Shown: in pieces, positions 8,352 to 15,293 of the stretch
Layout of the letters: each line of letters starts with the position of its first letter
Numbering within the stretch: position 1 is the stretch's first letter
NCBI GenBank assembly: GCA_023393485.1
Contig: JAEWLD010000244.1
Coordinates: 1-15,293 of the forward strand
Length of the DNA stretch: 15,293 bases
DNA from: Bacteroidota bacterium
GTDB lineage: Bacteria > Bacteroidota > Bacteroidia > Flavobacteriales > Flavobacteriaceae
Direction of reading: 5' to 3'
Position numbers and translations under genes: made by a program
The notes under the pieces: model-generated
Database searches by the model: none
Told to the model about the DNA's origin: nothing
What the model saw: only the letters and a program-made list of their open reading frames with translations

Positions 8352-10757
8352 ATGACCGCCGCAGAAACCACAGCAGCACTCACATTCGAAGATTTTAAAA
8401 CCGAAGTCCTAAAAGACTACAGGATTGCAGTCACAAGCCGCGAATGCAGCCTGCTCGGTAGGCGCGAAGTCTTGACGGGAAAAGCCAAGTTCGGGATTTT
8501 CGGCGATGGAAAAGAAGTGCCGCAACTGGCTCTTGCAAAAGCCTTCCGCAACGGTGATTTCCGTTCAGGCTACTATCGCGACCAAACTTTTATGATGGCA
8601 ATCGGCCATTTGAACATCCAGCAATTTTTCGCCGGATTATATGGCCACACTGATTTGGCGCACGACCCAATGTCTGCAGGACGACAGATGGGCGGGCATT
8701 TCGCCACGCACAGTCTCAATGAAGACGGCTCGTGGAAAAACCTCACGCGCCAAAAAAACTCGAGCGCCGACATCTCGCCTACCGCTGGACAGATGCCGCG
8801 TTTGCTCGGCCTGGCGCAGGCTTCAAAAATTTATCGCAAGGTTTCCGGAATCAACAACGCCACAAATTTTTCGCTGTTGGGAAGCGAGGTTGTCTGGGGA
8901 ACAATCGGAAATGCGAGTACTTCCGAAGGTTTGTTCTTCGAGACCATCAATGCCGCCGGCGTGTTGCAGGTGCCGATGGTGATGAGCATCTGGGATGATG
9001 AATACGGGATTTCGGTACATGCGAAACACCAAACCACAAAAGAAAATATTTCGGAAATCCTCAAAGGTTTCCAACGCGACGAAAACAACAAAGGTTATGA
9101 AATCTTCCGCGTCAAAGGCTGGGATTATGCCGAGCTTGTCGCAGCCTATGAAAAAGCGGGGCAAATTGCGCGCGATGAGCACGTCCCTGTTTTGATCCAC
9201 GTCATAGAATTGACGCAACCACAGGGCCATTCCACTTCAGGTTCGCACGAGCGATATAAAAACGCTGCACGATTGCAGTGGGAAAGCGATTTCGATTGCA
9301 TCAAAAAAATGCGTGAATGGATGATCGGGTTTAACCTCGCAACAAGTGAAACGCTTGACGAGCTCGAAGCCGAAATAAAAAAAGAAGTACTTGAAGGCAA
9401 GAAAGCCGCGTGGAACGCCTTTGTCAGTGAAATCAAGGACGAACAGGCCGAACTTGTCTCCTTGCTTGAGACAATTGCCGGTAGCAGTGACAATAAAGTT
9501 TTCATCAATAAATTCGCTTCCGATTTAAAGGAAATCAAGGAACCGATCCGCAAAGACATAATTTCAACCGCGCGGAAAACCTTGCGGATGCTGATCGGCG
9601 AACCGGGTCAAAAACAATTATCGTCCTGGATCGCCGCCTATATCGAAAAAATCCAACCAAAATTCAGCTCGCACCTGTTTTCGCAATCAGACAAAAATGC
9701 CTCCTCGGTAAAGGAAGTATTGCCGACTTATGCTGACGATGCAGAAGACGTCGACGGCCGTATGATCATCCGCGACAACTTTGACGCGATTTTTACCAAA
9801 TATCCGGAAACGCTGGTTTTTGGCGAAGATTCAGGCAACATCGGCGATGTCAACCAAGGATTGGAAGGCATGCAGGAAAAATACGGTGAATTGCGCGTGG
9901 CCGACGCCGGTATCCGCGAAGCGACGATTTTAGGCCAGGGAATCGGCATGGCAATGCGCGGTCTGCGCCCTATCGCTGAAATCCAGTACCTTGATTACTT
10001 GCTATACGCAATCCAGATTATGAGCGACGACCTCGCGACATTGCAATATCGTACAAAAGGCCGCCAAAAAGCGCCGCTGATCATCCGTACGCGCGGGCAC
10101 AGGCTTGAGGGCGTCTGGCACTCGGGTTCGCCAATGGGAATGATCATCAACGCGATTCGTGGCATTCATGTTTTGGTTCCGCGAAATATGACCAAGGCCG
10201 CGGGTTTTTACAATACATTGCTCGAAACCGATGAACCGGCGCTCGTCGTTGAATGTCTTAACGGCTATCGACTTAAGGAAAAAATGCCTTTGAATATCGG
10301 CGAATTCAAAACGCCGATCGGTGTGGTGGAAACCATAAAAGAAGGAAAAGACATCACAATTGTTTCTTATGGTTCTACGCTGCGACTGGTTGAACAGGCT
10401 GCCAGGGAATTGCTTGAAATCGGGATTGATTGTGAAATTATCGACGTACAATCACTTTTGCCTTTCGATGTCAATCACGACATTGCGAAAAGCGTTGCAA
10501 AAACCAGCCGTTTGCTTGTTGTCGACGAAGATGTTCCGGGCGGCGCATCGGCCTATATACTGCAACAAGTGATCGATGAGCAGAATGCTTATAGGCTTCT
10601 TGATGGCAAGCCGCAGACCTTGGCCGCAAAAGCCCATCGTCCGGCCTATGGCACAGACGGTGACTATTTCTCAAAGCCTTCGGTTGAAGACATCTACGAG
10701 AAGGTTTATGCGATGATCAGCGAGGACAATCCCGATAAATATCCGGCGTTGTATTAA
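8352..10757 (+). CDS. 2-oxoacid dehydrogenase E1 component, fused alpha and beta subunits
   Basis: The 801-residue protein joins both halves of a thiamine-diphosphate-dependent E1, which decarboxylates a 2-oxoacid and passes the acyl group to a lipoyl E2 in the cytosol. The alpha half (about 1-340) has RDQTFMMAIGHL, and the region S-EGLFFETINAAG (191-203). The linker (~340-460) is helical and charged. The beta half starts near 470 and has FGEDSG (E492), IREATILGQGIG (E523, the usual catalytic-Glu position), a GHR at 582-584, and WHSGSP (H590). Fused E1 proteins are common in Bacteroidota; substrate (branched-chain or other 2-oxoacids) cannot be fixed here, and no E2/E3 gene is adjacent. The ThDP/Mg motif is altered: GDG is G186-N187-A188 and the usual NN is D215-D216, as discussed in the findings. 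Transcription begins at the promoter over 8321-8328 and ends at the terminator at 10776. Confidence 0.92.
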   Translation: MTAAETTAALTFEDFKTEVLKDYRIAVTSRECSLLGRREVLTGKAKFGIFGDGKEVPQLALAKAFRNGDFRSGYYRDQTFMMAIGHLNIQQFFAGLYGHTDLAHDPMSAGRQMGGHFATHSLNEDGSWKNLTRQKNSSADISPTAGQMPRLLGLAQASKIYRKVSGINNATNFSLLGSEVVWGTIGNASTSEGLFFETINAAGVLQVPMVMSIWDDEYGISVHAKHQTTKENISEILKGFQRDENNKGYEIFRVKGWDYAELVAAYEKAGQIARDEHVPVLIHVIELTQPQGHSTSGSHERYKNAARLQWESDFDCIKKMREWMIGFNLATSETLDELEAEIKKEVLEGKKAAWNAFVSEIKDEQAELVSLLETIAGSSDNKVFINKFASDLKEIKEPIRKDIISTARKTLRMLIGEPGQKQLSSWIAAYIEKIQPKFSSHLFSQSDKNASSVKEVLPTYADDAEDVDGRMIIRDNFDAIFTKYPETLVFGEDSGNIGDVNQGLEGMQEKYGELRVADAGIREATILGQGIGMAMRGLRPIAEIQYLDYLLYAIQIMSDDLATLQYRTKGRQKAPLIIRTRGHRLEGVWHSGSPMGMIINAIRGIHVLVPRNMTKAAGFYNTLLETDEPALVVECLNGYRLKEKMPLNIGEFKTPIGVVETIKEGKDITIVSYGSTLRLVEQAARELLEIGIDCEIIDVQSLLPFDVNHDIAKSVAKTSRLLVVDEDVPGGASAYILQQVIDEQNAYRLLDGKPQTLAAKAHRPAYGTDGDYFSKPSVEDIYEKVYAMISEDNPDKYPALY

Positions 10758-10775
10758 AAAATAATTGCGTTTAAG

Positions 10776-10808
10776 AAAAAATCGCTATCTTTTAGGTAGC
10801 GATTTTTT
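10776..10808 (+). terminator. Rho-independent terminator after the E1 gene
   Basis: AAAAAATCGCTA (10776-10787) pairs perfectly with TAGCGATTTTTT (10797-10808), and the 9-nt loop may pair further. The T6 tract follows the GC core at once. The A6 on the other arm makes it usable from both sides, but no minus-strand gene needs it. Confidence 0.85.
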
Positions 10809-10862
10809 GTTGGCATATGTTTTGAAAGCCGCAAAACCAAATTTAACTTAATACAATTTATC

Positions 10863-11123
10863 ATGAAAAAATTCCTTTTGTCGGGCCTTGCCGTGTTGGC
10901 GATGGTCGCTTGCGAGAAAAAAGAAAAGACTGTTGAATCAGACACTGACGTAATCAAGGAAACCGAGGTCGTTACCCCGGAAGCGCCTGATACAGTCGTC
11001 AAAGAAGTTCACGACGAAAACCCTGACGGAACTTCGGTCAGCGTAAGCTCTGACGGCGTCAACGTCAGTTCGAAAAACGGAGAAAAAAACACAGAAGTCA
11101 ATATTGACGCTACCAAAAAGTAA
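10863..11123 (+). CDS. Small acidic lipoprotein of unknown function
   Basis: This 86-residue protein starts with a lipoprotein signal (MKKFLLSGLAVLAMVAC) and the lipobox MVAC, with the modified cysteine at position 17. The mature part is ~70 residues, low in complexity and rich in E, D, K, T, V and S (KEKTVESDTDVIKETEVV, then NPDGTSVSVSSDGVNVSS), with no hydrophobic core; it is probably unfolded or a spacer. It is bounded by terminators on both sides (10776-10808 and 11147-11176) and is therefore a single-gene unit. No named family is recognised. It is likely anchored in the outer membrane. Confidence 0.8.
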   Translation: MKKFLLSGLAVLAMVACEKKEKTVESDTDVIKETEVVTPEAPDTVVKEVHDENPDGTSVSVSSDGVNVSSKNGEKNTEVNIDATKK

Positions 11124-11146
11124 ACGTTAAATTCTTCTAAAGTGTT

Positions 11147-11176
11147 AAAACCAACATCAAAAATGTTGGTTTTTTT
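11147..11176 (+). terminator. Rho-independent terminator after the small lipoprotein
   Basis: AAAACCAACAT (11147-11157) and ATGTTGGTTTT (11163-11173) are perfect complements around a CAAAA loop. The right arm runs into a T tract to 11176. It separates the lipoprotein gene from the M23-domain gene. Confidence 0.9.
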
Positions 11177-11205
11177 ATTTAAATTGGGTTGATAAAACCT
11201 GGTAA

Positions 11206-11862
11206 ATGCTCGAAAATATATTGGAATCATTGCCGGCTGCAAAAGTAATCGACGGCGATGGCACTTATGTAAGACTTGACCTTTCAGCAGACAATCCCGG
11301 TTTGCCAATAGATGCCGATGCCAGAAAATGGCAGCATTACATCGACGATTGCTGCAGGGCGAACCACGCAATGGTAGCGTACGGCGGCTACCTCGAAAAG
11401 CGTAACCTATACCGGCGCAGCACTATTTTTAACGACGGTGATTCAAAACAGCGCGACGTACACATCGGTATCGATCTTTGGACCAATGCCGGCACGAAAG
11501 TCTTCGCGGCACTCGCGGGAAAAGTCCACAGTTTTGATTACAATACGGGTCTTGGCAATTACGGCCCGACTATCATCCTGGAGCACGAATTAAGCGGGCG
11601 GCGGTTTTATAGCCTGTATGGCCATTTGAGCCTCTCGAGTATAGAAGAGATCGAAATTGGCGACGTGTTCAATGCCGGTGAACAAATGGCAATGCTTGGC
11701 GATGCTTCGGTAAACGGTGATTATGCACCGCATTTGCATTTCCAGATCATTCATGATATTGAAAACAATTTTGGCGATTATCCGGGCGTTTGTAGCCATG
11801 AGGATCTGCCTTATTACATTAAAAATTGCCCCGACCCCAACCTATTGCTAAAACTAAAATGA
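11206..11862 (+). CDS. M23-domain (LytM-type) metallopeptidase without signal peptide
   Basis: The 218-residue protein has all M23 zinc and catalytic positions: HIGID (H86, D90), YGH (H140) and HLHF (H176, H178). The family normally cleaves peptidoglycan cross-links in the periplasm. Here there is no N-terminal signal or membrane helix; the N-terminus is MLENILESLPAAKVIDGDGT, so a cytosolic place is predicted unless the start is wrong. No upstream extension is available, because the terminator of the previous gene lies just before it. The end, CPDPNLLLKLK, resembles (from memory) the end of the M23-like middle domain in fused phosphotransferase/M23/aminotransferase proteins. This may be a stand-alone member of that branch acting on something other than the wall. 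Its stop codon overlaps the next start as ATGA, implying translational coupling. Confidence 0.85.
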   Translation: MLENILESLPAAKVIDGDGTYVRLDLSADNPGLPIDADARKWQHYIDDCCRANHAMVAYGGYLEKRNLYRRSTIFNDGDSKQRDVHIGIDLWTNAGTKVFAALAGKVHSFDYNTGLGNYGPTIILEHELSGRRFYSLYGHLSLSSIEEIEIGDVFNAGEQMAMLGDASVNGDYAPHLHFQIIHDIENNFGDYPGVCSHEDLPYYIKNCPDPNLLLKLK

Positions 11863-12383
11863 ACACAATGAAAAAAGCAGCATTATTCGCACTGGTTTGC
11901 ATGCTTGCCCTTGCGGGTTGTAAATCGAAAAAAACGGCGACGACAGCCACGACCAGGCCAGCCGAGCCAAAAGTGACGAAAATATTGCCTGAAAAAGTAG
12001 ACCAGGCCCAAAAAGACAAAGCCTACGATCTCGGCCGTCGCGTTTTGATGGCATGCAATACCTCGCGATTCAAGCCGTTTACACTGGAAGAAGCGACCGA
12101 AAAGGTCATTAAGAAAGCCACACCCGAAAGGCTGACCAAAACCTGTCACAATTTCCAACTAAAATATGGCGATTTTAAAGGCGTGACGTTTATTGAAGTG
12201 GTCCGCGACAAAAAAAACAAAACCAACATCTACCGCTTCAAGGCGAACTACGAAAAGAAAATCGCGAACAAGGAATTGCGGGTGACGATGAATGACAAAA
12301 ATCAAGTATCCGAACTGCGGTCTTTGGACTGGATTGATGAATTCACGCTCGACGGCGCGCCAAAATCAAACATCATTAAGTAA
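11859..12383 (+). CDS. Lipoprotein of unknown function (DUF3887-like C-terminus, tentative)
   Basis: The 174-residue protein has a lipoprotein signal with lipobox LAGC (C21). A lysine/threonine-rich linker follows (KSKKTATTATTRPAEPKV). The rest is a small folded domain: a helix region with RRVLMACNTSRFKP, then YGDFKGVTFIEVVRDKKNKT and strands YRFKANYEKK and ELRVTMNDK. That pattern of 'G.f.....ve...y.....F.......v.l....kv..l' recalls DUF3887 or NTF2-like domains, but this is weak. ATG 11859 overlaps the M23 stop (ATGA). ATG 11868 would give a shorter but still good signal. A TTG at 11826 was not used because it places proline-rich residues before the signal. Its last 18 bp overlap the end of menC on the other strand. 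With the M23 gene it probably forms a two-gene unit. Confidence 0.8.
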   Translation: MNTMKKAALFALVCMLALAGCKSKKTATTATTRPAEPKVTKILPEKVDQAQKDKAYDLGRRVLMACNTSRFKPFTLEEATEKVIKKATPERLTKTCHNFQLKYGDFKGVTFIEVVRDKKNKTNIYRFKANYEKKIANKELRVTMNDKNQVSELRSLDWIDEFTLDGAPKSNIIK

Positions 12384-13415
12384 TCTATCGGATTTCCAGG
12401 GCTGACTTTTGTCATAGTGCAATTGGCCACCGGTAACGGTCAACGGGCAGTCAAAATTGTTGGCATACAGTCCGCCGGTGCCAAGCCCTTGCGGCATTGG
12501 GTTGCTTTGAAGGAAAGTCCATTGCGCGATCGCATTAAGCCCGATGTTACTTTCGAGCGCCGAAGTGATCCACCAACCGATATTAAGTGTTTCTGCTATT
12601 TCAATCCACTCTGAACAACCGCGAAAACCACCAACGAGACTTGGTTTTAAAATGATGTAATGCGGACGGATTTTTTCGAGCAGGCGCCGTTTTTCGGCAA
12701 CCGAAAACAGGCCGATCAGCTCTTCGTCGAGCGCAATCGGGATTGGCGATGATTTTACTAAAACTGACAGGCTGTCATGTTGATTTTTTGCAATAGGTTG
12801 CTCGATGCTATGTATTTTAAATTCAGATAATTGAATTAATTTATCTAAAGCAGATTCAGACGTAAAAGCGCCGTTCGAATCGACGCGGATCTCAACGGTA
12901 TCGGCATCAAAATTATCGCGTATAAAATGCAATAACTCCAACTCTTTGTCAAAATCAATCGCCCCGATTTTGAGTTTGATGCAATTGAATCCAGCCGCCA
13001 GTTTCTCTTCAATTTGCCGTCGCATGAAATCGGGCTCGCCCATCCAGACCAAGCCGTTGATCGCGATGTTTTTTTGACCGTTTGTAAAGGCCGAAGGAAA
13101 AAGCAGAAACGGCGTTTCACCGTCAATCGATCTAAAAGCGGTCTCAACGCCGAACTGGATCGAAGGAAACTCAATCAGCGATTCCCAAAGCACAGTTTCG
13201 CCCAAACCGATGTTGTCGCAAACCCATTGTAGTCTACTTTCGTAATCATCGCGATCGTCAACACTCAGGCCGCGCAGAAGCCCGCACTCGCCTATTCCGG
13301 TTTTGCCGTCCCGATCAAGAATCAGGAAATAAGTTTCCTTTTCGGTCATCACGCCGCGCGATGTTCCCGAAGGCCGTTTGAAGTTGAGGACGTATTTTTT
13401 ATACGAAGCTTTCAA
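12366..13415 (-). CDS. menC: o-Succinylbenzoate synthase
   Basis: MenC dehydrates SHCHC to o-succinylbenzoate in menaquinone synthesis. The 349-residue protein shows the enolase-superfamily set: KLK (K147, K149) on strand 2, the metal ligands D179 (VDSN), E205 (IEQP) and D230 (ALDE), the second base lysine K257 (LKPS), and SALES (285-289). The flavobacterial N-terminus, with RPSGTSRGVMTEKETYFL, is complete. The start is TTG at 13415-13413; there is no in-frame ATG before the conserved region, and the first downstream ATG (residue 23) would cut it. A heptad repeat sits directly upstream. It is the last visible gene of the menA-hydrolase-menC operon, with 20 bp to the hydrolase. menE, often next in related genomes, is absent here: the next gene converges and overlaps by 18 bp. 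Confidence 0.93.
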   Translation of the reverse strand: MKASYKKYVLNFKRPSGTSRGVMTEKETYFLILDRDGKTGIGECGLLRGLSVDDRDDYESRLQWVCDNIGLGETVLWESLIEFPSIQFGVETAFRSIDGETPFLLFPSAFTNGQKNIAINGLVWMGEPDFMRRQIEEKLAAGFNCIKLKIGAIDFDKELELLHFIRDNFDADTVEIRVDSNGAFTSESALDKLIQLSEFKIHSIEQPIAKNQHDSLSVLVKSSPIPIALDEELIGLFSVAEKRRLLEKIRPHYIILKPSLVGGFRGCSEWIEIAETLNIGWWITSALESNIGLNAIAQWTFLQSNPMPQGLGTGGLYANNFDCPLTVTGGQLHYDKSQPWKSDRLLNDV

Positions 13416-13420
13416 ATCGA

Positions 13421-13437
13421 CAATTGATAATTGAATT
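13421..13437. repeat. Short heptad repeat between hydrolase and menC
   Basis: CAATTGATAATTGAATT holds about two units of the AATTGAT family. It fills the 20-bp gap and includes two bases of the hydrolase stop codon, ending 6 bp upstream of the menC TTG. It is the smallest of the five copies and may be a remnant. Confidence 0.6.
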
Positions 13438-14113
13438 AGAGATCTATTGATTGGCCGATGTCGAGCAACATCAAATCCTTGCCTTTGTTGTAAAACCTCT
13501 TGATCGCTTTTTCACGATCGATCATGATATAGCCGAAGGTATCATAATGGTAACCCAAAACTTTGTCGCATTCAACGAAATCAGAGGCAATGATCGCATC
13601 GTCGACATCCATCGTATAATTGTCGCCGATCGGGAAAATCGCCAGGTCAAGTCTGGTGCGCATCGGAATCAGCTTCATGTCCATGGTGAGCGCGGTATCG
13701 CCGGCAATGTAGATGTTTTTGTGTTCGCCCTCGATGACAAAACCGCCCGGATTTCCGGCATATGTTCCGTCAGGAAGACAACTCGAATGGATCGCATTGA
13801 CATATTTCACCTTTCCAAAATCAAACACTTTGCTGCCGCCGTGATTGAGCGGATGCGTTTTAAAGCCTTTATTGGCGTAATAATCAGTGATTTCGGCATT
13901 TGACACGATTACAGCGCCGGTACGTTTTGCAATCGCCTCGACGTCGAGTACATGATCGCCATGGCCGTGCGTCACCAGAATATAATCGGCCTGAAGCGAA
14001 TTGATATCAATGTGCGAGGCTTTCGGGTTGGCCGAAATATATGGGTCGACAATCAAATGCCTGCCGCCGACTTCAATGCCGAGCGATGCATGCCCGTAAA
14101 ATGTAATTTTCAT
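13436..14113 (-). CDS. UPF0173-type metal-dependent hydrolase (metallo-beta-lactamase fold)
   Basis: The 225-residue cytosolic protein has the full metallo-beta-lactamase metal set: THGHGDH (48-54, giving H49, H51, D53, H54), H109 (IHSS), D139 (AGDT) and H189 (YHYD). The N-terminus MKITFYGHAS and the region DPYISANPKAS are typical of UPF0173 (YtkL-like) hydrolases, whose substrate is generally unassigned. It lies between menA and menC, 2 bp after menA and 20 bp before menC, so it is co-transcribed with menaquinone genes. The fold includes thioesterases (glyoxalase II), so a role in hydrolysing a pathway thioester such as DHNA-CoA is possible but is only inference; the known DHNA-CoA thioesterases are hot-dog-fold proteins. 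It may equally be a general quinone- or stress-linked hydrolase. The reading is intact and the start (ATG) is unambiguous. Confidence 0.9.
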   Translation of the reverse strand: MKITFYGHASLGIEVGGRHLIVDPYISANPKASHIDINSLQADYILVTHGHGDHVLDVEAIAKRTGAVIVSNAEITDYYANKGFKTHPLNHGGSKVFDFGKVKYVNAIHSSCLPDGTYAGNPGGFVIEGEHKNIYIAGDTALTMDMKLIPMRTRLDLAIFPIGDNYTMDVDDAIIASDFVECDKVLGYHYDTFGYIMIDREKAIKRFYNKGKDLMLLDIGQSIDL

Positions 14114-14115
14114 AA

Positions 14116-15093
14116 TTATGCGTTGAGTTGGTTTGATGTAGCGTTGATAATCTGGACGATGACGTCAGAAAAGAAGTAGATCAATGACAGCGCCAATATC
14201 ACCGAAATAAGAAAGGTGCAAATGGCGAGTTTTTTCAATTCGGGATCAAGCATCCGCGGCTGCGTTGCCCGTTTCACGCGCAGTAAATGCCTGACGAGCG
14301 GAATATAGACGATTACAAAAAAATACAAGTCAAAATTGAATCGTTCCGGATCGTTGTCTTTTGAAAAATCGAACATAACGGTAAAGACAACAAATAAAAT
14401 CATGGCAGAAATCACCAGGAAATAATGGTATTTTTTAGCAGCTGCGCCGCCGATTTTTACGACGATCGTGTTTTTTCCGGCCATGCGGTCTGATTCTTCG
14501 TCGCGCATATTGTTAAGATTCAATACGCCGACACTCAAAAAACCGATGGCAACCGCAGGCAAAATCAAAAGCGGATCGATTTCCTTCAGAATCATGAAAC
14601 TAACGCCGAGGGTCGAAACCAGGCCAAAAAACACAAAGACAAACATATCGCCGTAACCGCGATAGCCGTACGCGGTGTTGCCGACAGTGTAGCGAATCGC
14701 CGAGGCAACCGCCAAAGCACCGAGCAGCAAAAAGAAAATAGAATAGACAAGATTTGTCCCTTTGAACGAAACATAAATCAGCGTAATGGCCGAAAACATC
14801 GTCAGCAGTGACGTGATGTAAAGCGCGCGTTTCATCGCCCCAGGTGAAATCGCACCGCTTTGGATGGCGCGTTTTGGCCCGATCCGGTCATCGTTGTCGG
14901 TTCCTTTGATGCCGTCGCCATAGTCGTTCGCAAAATTTGAAAGAATTTGCAGCAACAGTGTAGTAGACAACGCCGCAATGACTATTTTCCAGTTGAAAAC
15001 CGATTCCGACATCGCATAAAAACTGCCGAGAATAATTCCGGAAACTGAGAGTGGCAAGGTGCGCAGACGCGCGGCTTCGATCCAGTGCTTCAT
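14116..15093 (-). CDS. menA: 1,4-Dihydroxy-2-naphthoate polyprenyltransferase
   Basis: MenA attaches the isoprenoid tail to DHNA in the inner membrane, making demethylmenaquinone. The 325-residue protein has about eight hydrophobic helices and the UbiA-superfamily motifs: an Asp-rich NDYGDG...D (56-65) with R70 and G72-P73, and the second motif LNNMRDEESDRMAGKNT (193-209, D198, D202). The tail R-rich loop after helix 7 (RVKRATQPRM) is also normal. The start is ATG 15093 (MKHWIEAARLRTLPLSVSG); a TTG at 15105 would read through the heptad repeat upstream and was not used. The UbiA pair of Asp motifs binds Mg-diphosphate. It is the first gene of the visible men operon, followed within 2 bp by the hydrolase. 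No TAnnTTTG promoter is seen in the region to its right, so it may be transcribed from further upstream. Confidence 0.94.
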   Translation of the reverse strand: MKHWIEAARLRTLPLSVSGIILGSFYAMSESVFNWKIVIAALSTTLLLQILSNFANDYGDGIKGTDNDDRIGPKRAIQSGAISPGAMKRALYITSLLTMFSAITLIYVSFKGTNLVYSIFFLLLGALAVASAIRYTVGNTAYGYRGYGDMFVFVFFGLVSTLGVSFMILKEIDPLLILPAVAIGFLSVGVLNLNNMRDEESDRMAGKNTIVVKIGGAAAKKYHYFLVISAMILFVVFTVMFDFSKDNDPERFNFDLYFFVIVYIPLVRHLLRVKRATQPRMLDPELKKLAICTFLISVILALSLIYFFSDVIVQIINATSNQLNA

Positions 15094-15096
15094 ATT

Positions 15097-15131
15097 AATT
15101 AACAATTAATAATTAACAATTAATAATTATT
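15097..15131 (+). repeat. Heptad array (AATTAAC/AATTAAT alternating)
   Basis: Four perfect 7-bp units alternate AATTAAC and AATTAAT twice (15097-15124), followed by AATTATT. It begins 3 bp upstream of the menA start. Its unit differs from the AATTGAC array by one base (A for G), and the C/T alternation is at the same position. Confidence 0.9.
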
Positions 15132-15218
15132 TTGATTTTTGTAGCCGTGACATTAATCCCTTTTTTTCAATACTATATGAGATGTGTTTGAGAGTCCCAA
15201 CATTCCTCAAGTTGTCGC

Positions 15219-15245
15219 CAATTATTAATTGTTAATTATCAATTG
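15219..15245 (-). repeat. Heptad array, reverse orientation (GTTAATT/ATTAATT)
   Basis: About three to four units (ATTAATT, GTTAATT, ATCAATT) face the array at 15097-15131, with 87 bp between them. It ends next to the stop codon of the partial gene at 15247. The last unit has the G-type core (ATCAATT), linking both repeat variants. Confidence 0.85.
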
Positions 15246-15246
15246 A

Positions 15247-15293
15247 CTACATCCAATTCACGTCACTCGACTCCATCTCATACAACCACAAAT
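15247..15293 (-). CDS. C-terminal fragment of an unidentified protein
   Basis: On the minus strand one frame is open from the window end to a TAG at 15249-15247, encoding LWLYEMESSDVNWM. The other two minus frames stop sooner. The stop lies next to a heptad array, which elsewhere in the window abuts gene ends; this supports a real 3' end. Only 14 full codons are visible, too few to identify a family. It would be the gene upstream of menA on the same strand. Confidence 0.45.
   Translation of the reverse strand, partial: LWLYEMESSDVNWM

Noticed and set aside
1..15293. Search for a defence island, prophage, toxin-antitoxin pair or biosynthetic cluster
   Set aside because: All larger genes belong to housekeeping or common envelope families, and no integrase, transposase, toxin or defence signature was seen.

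Overview
The window looks like ordinary chromosomal backbone of a Flavobacteriaceae (Bacteroidota) bacterium. The protein families fit (fused alpha/beta E1 dehydrogenase, menaquinone genes, lipoproteins, a gluzincin-like outer-membrane protein). Upstream regions lack Shine-Dalgarno sequences, and two promoters carry the Bacteroidota -7 element TAnnTTTG. Base composition appears richer in G+C than in typical Flavobacterium; this is an impression, not a calculation. I see no phage, transposase, CRISPR, tRNA or rRNA.

Layout. Positions 2-244 hold the 3' end of a CBS-domain protein, probably a ClC-type chloride channel. A secreted TPR protein (306-1271) and uvrA (1346-4177) follow. A 306-base gene-free interval (4178-4483) contains two oppositely oriented arrays of 7-bp AATTGAC-type repeats. 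They enclose a motif resembling a flavobacterial structured RNA and a long hairpin. Next come a LOG-family phosphoribohydrolase (4484-5212), an exported gluzincin-like protein with a C-terminal beta-barrel and no recognisable zinc site (5334-8168), and a fused 2-oxoacid dehydrogenase E1 (8352-10757) behind a promoter overlapped by a perfect inverted repeat. After a strong terminator there is a small lipoprotein (10863-11123) with its own terminator. An M23-domain protein (11206-11862) then overlaps a second lipoprotein gene (11859-12383) by ATGA.

The right part is on the minus strand: menA (15093-14116), a UPF0173-type metallo-beta-lactamase-fold hydrolase (14113-13436) and menC (13415-12366), a tight operon for menaquinone synthesis. 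menC converges on the second lipoprotein gene and overlaps it by 18 bp. The last 47 bases probably hold the C-terminus of another minus-strand gene.

No clearly new multi-gene system is visible. The most unusual points are the paired inverted heptad-repeat arrays, the reciprocal Asp/Asn exchange at the presumed Mg-binding positions of the E1 protein, the apparently dead gluzincin fused to a barrel, the palindrome over the E1 promoter, and the hydrolase embedded in the men operon. Motif and residue positions were counted by hand; family assignments rest on recognised motifs, not on a database search.
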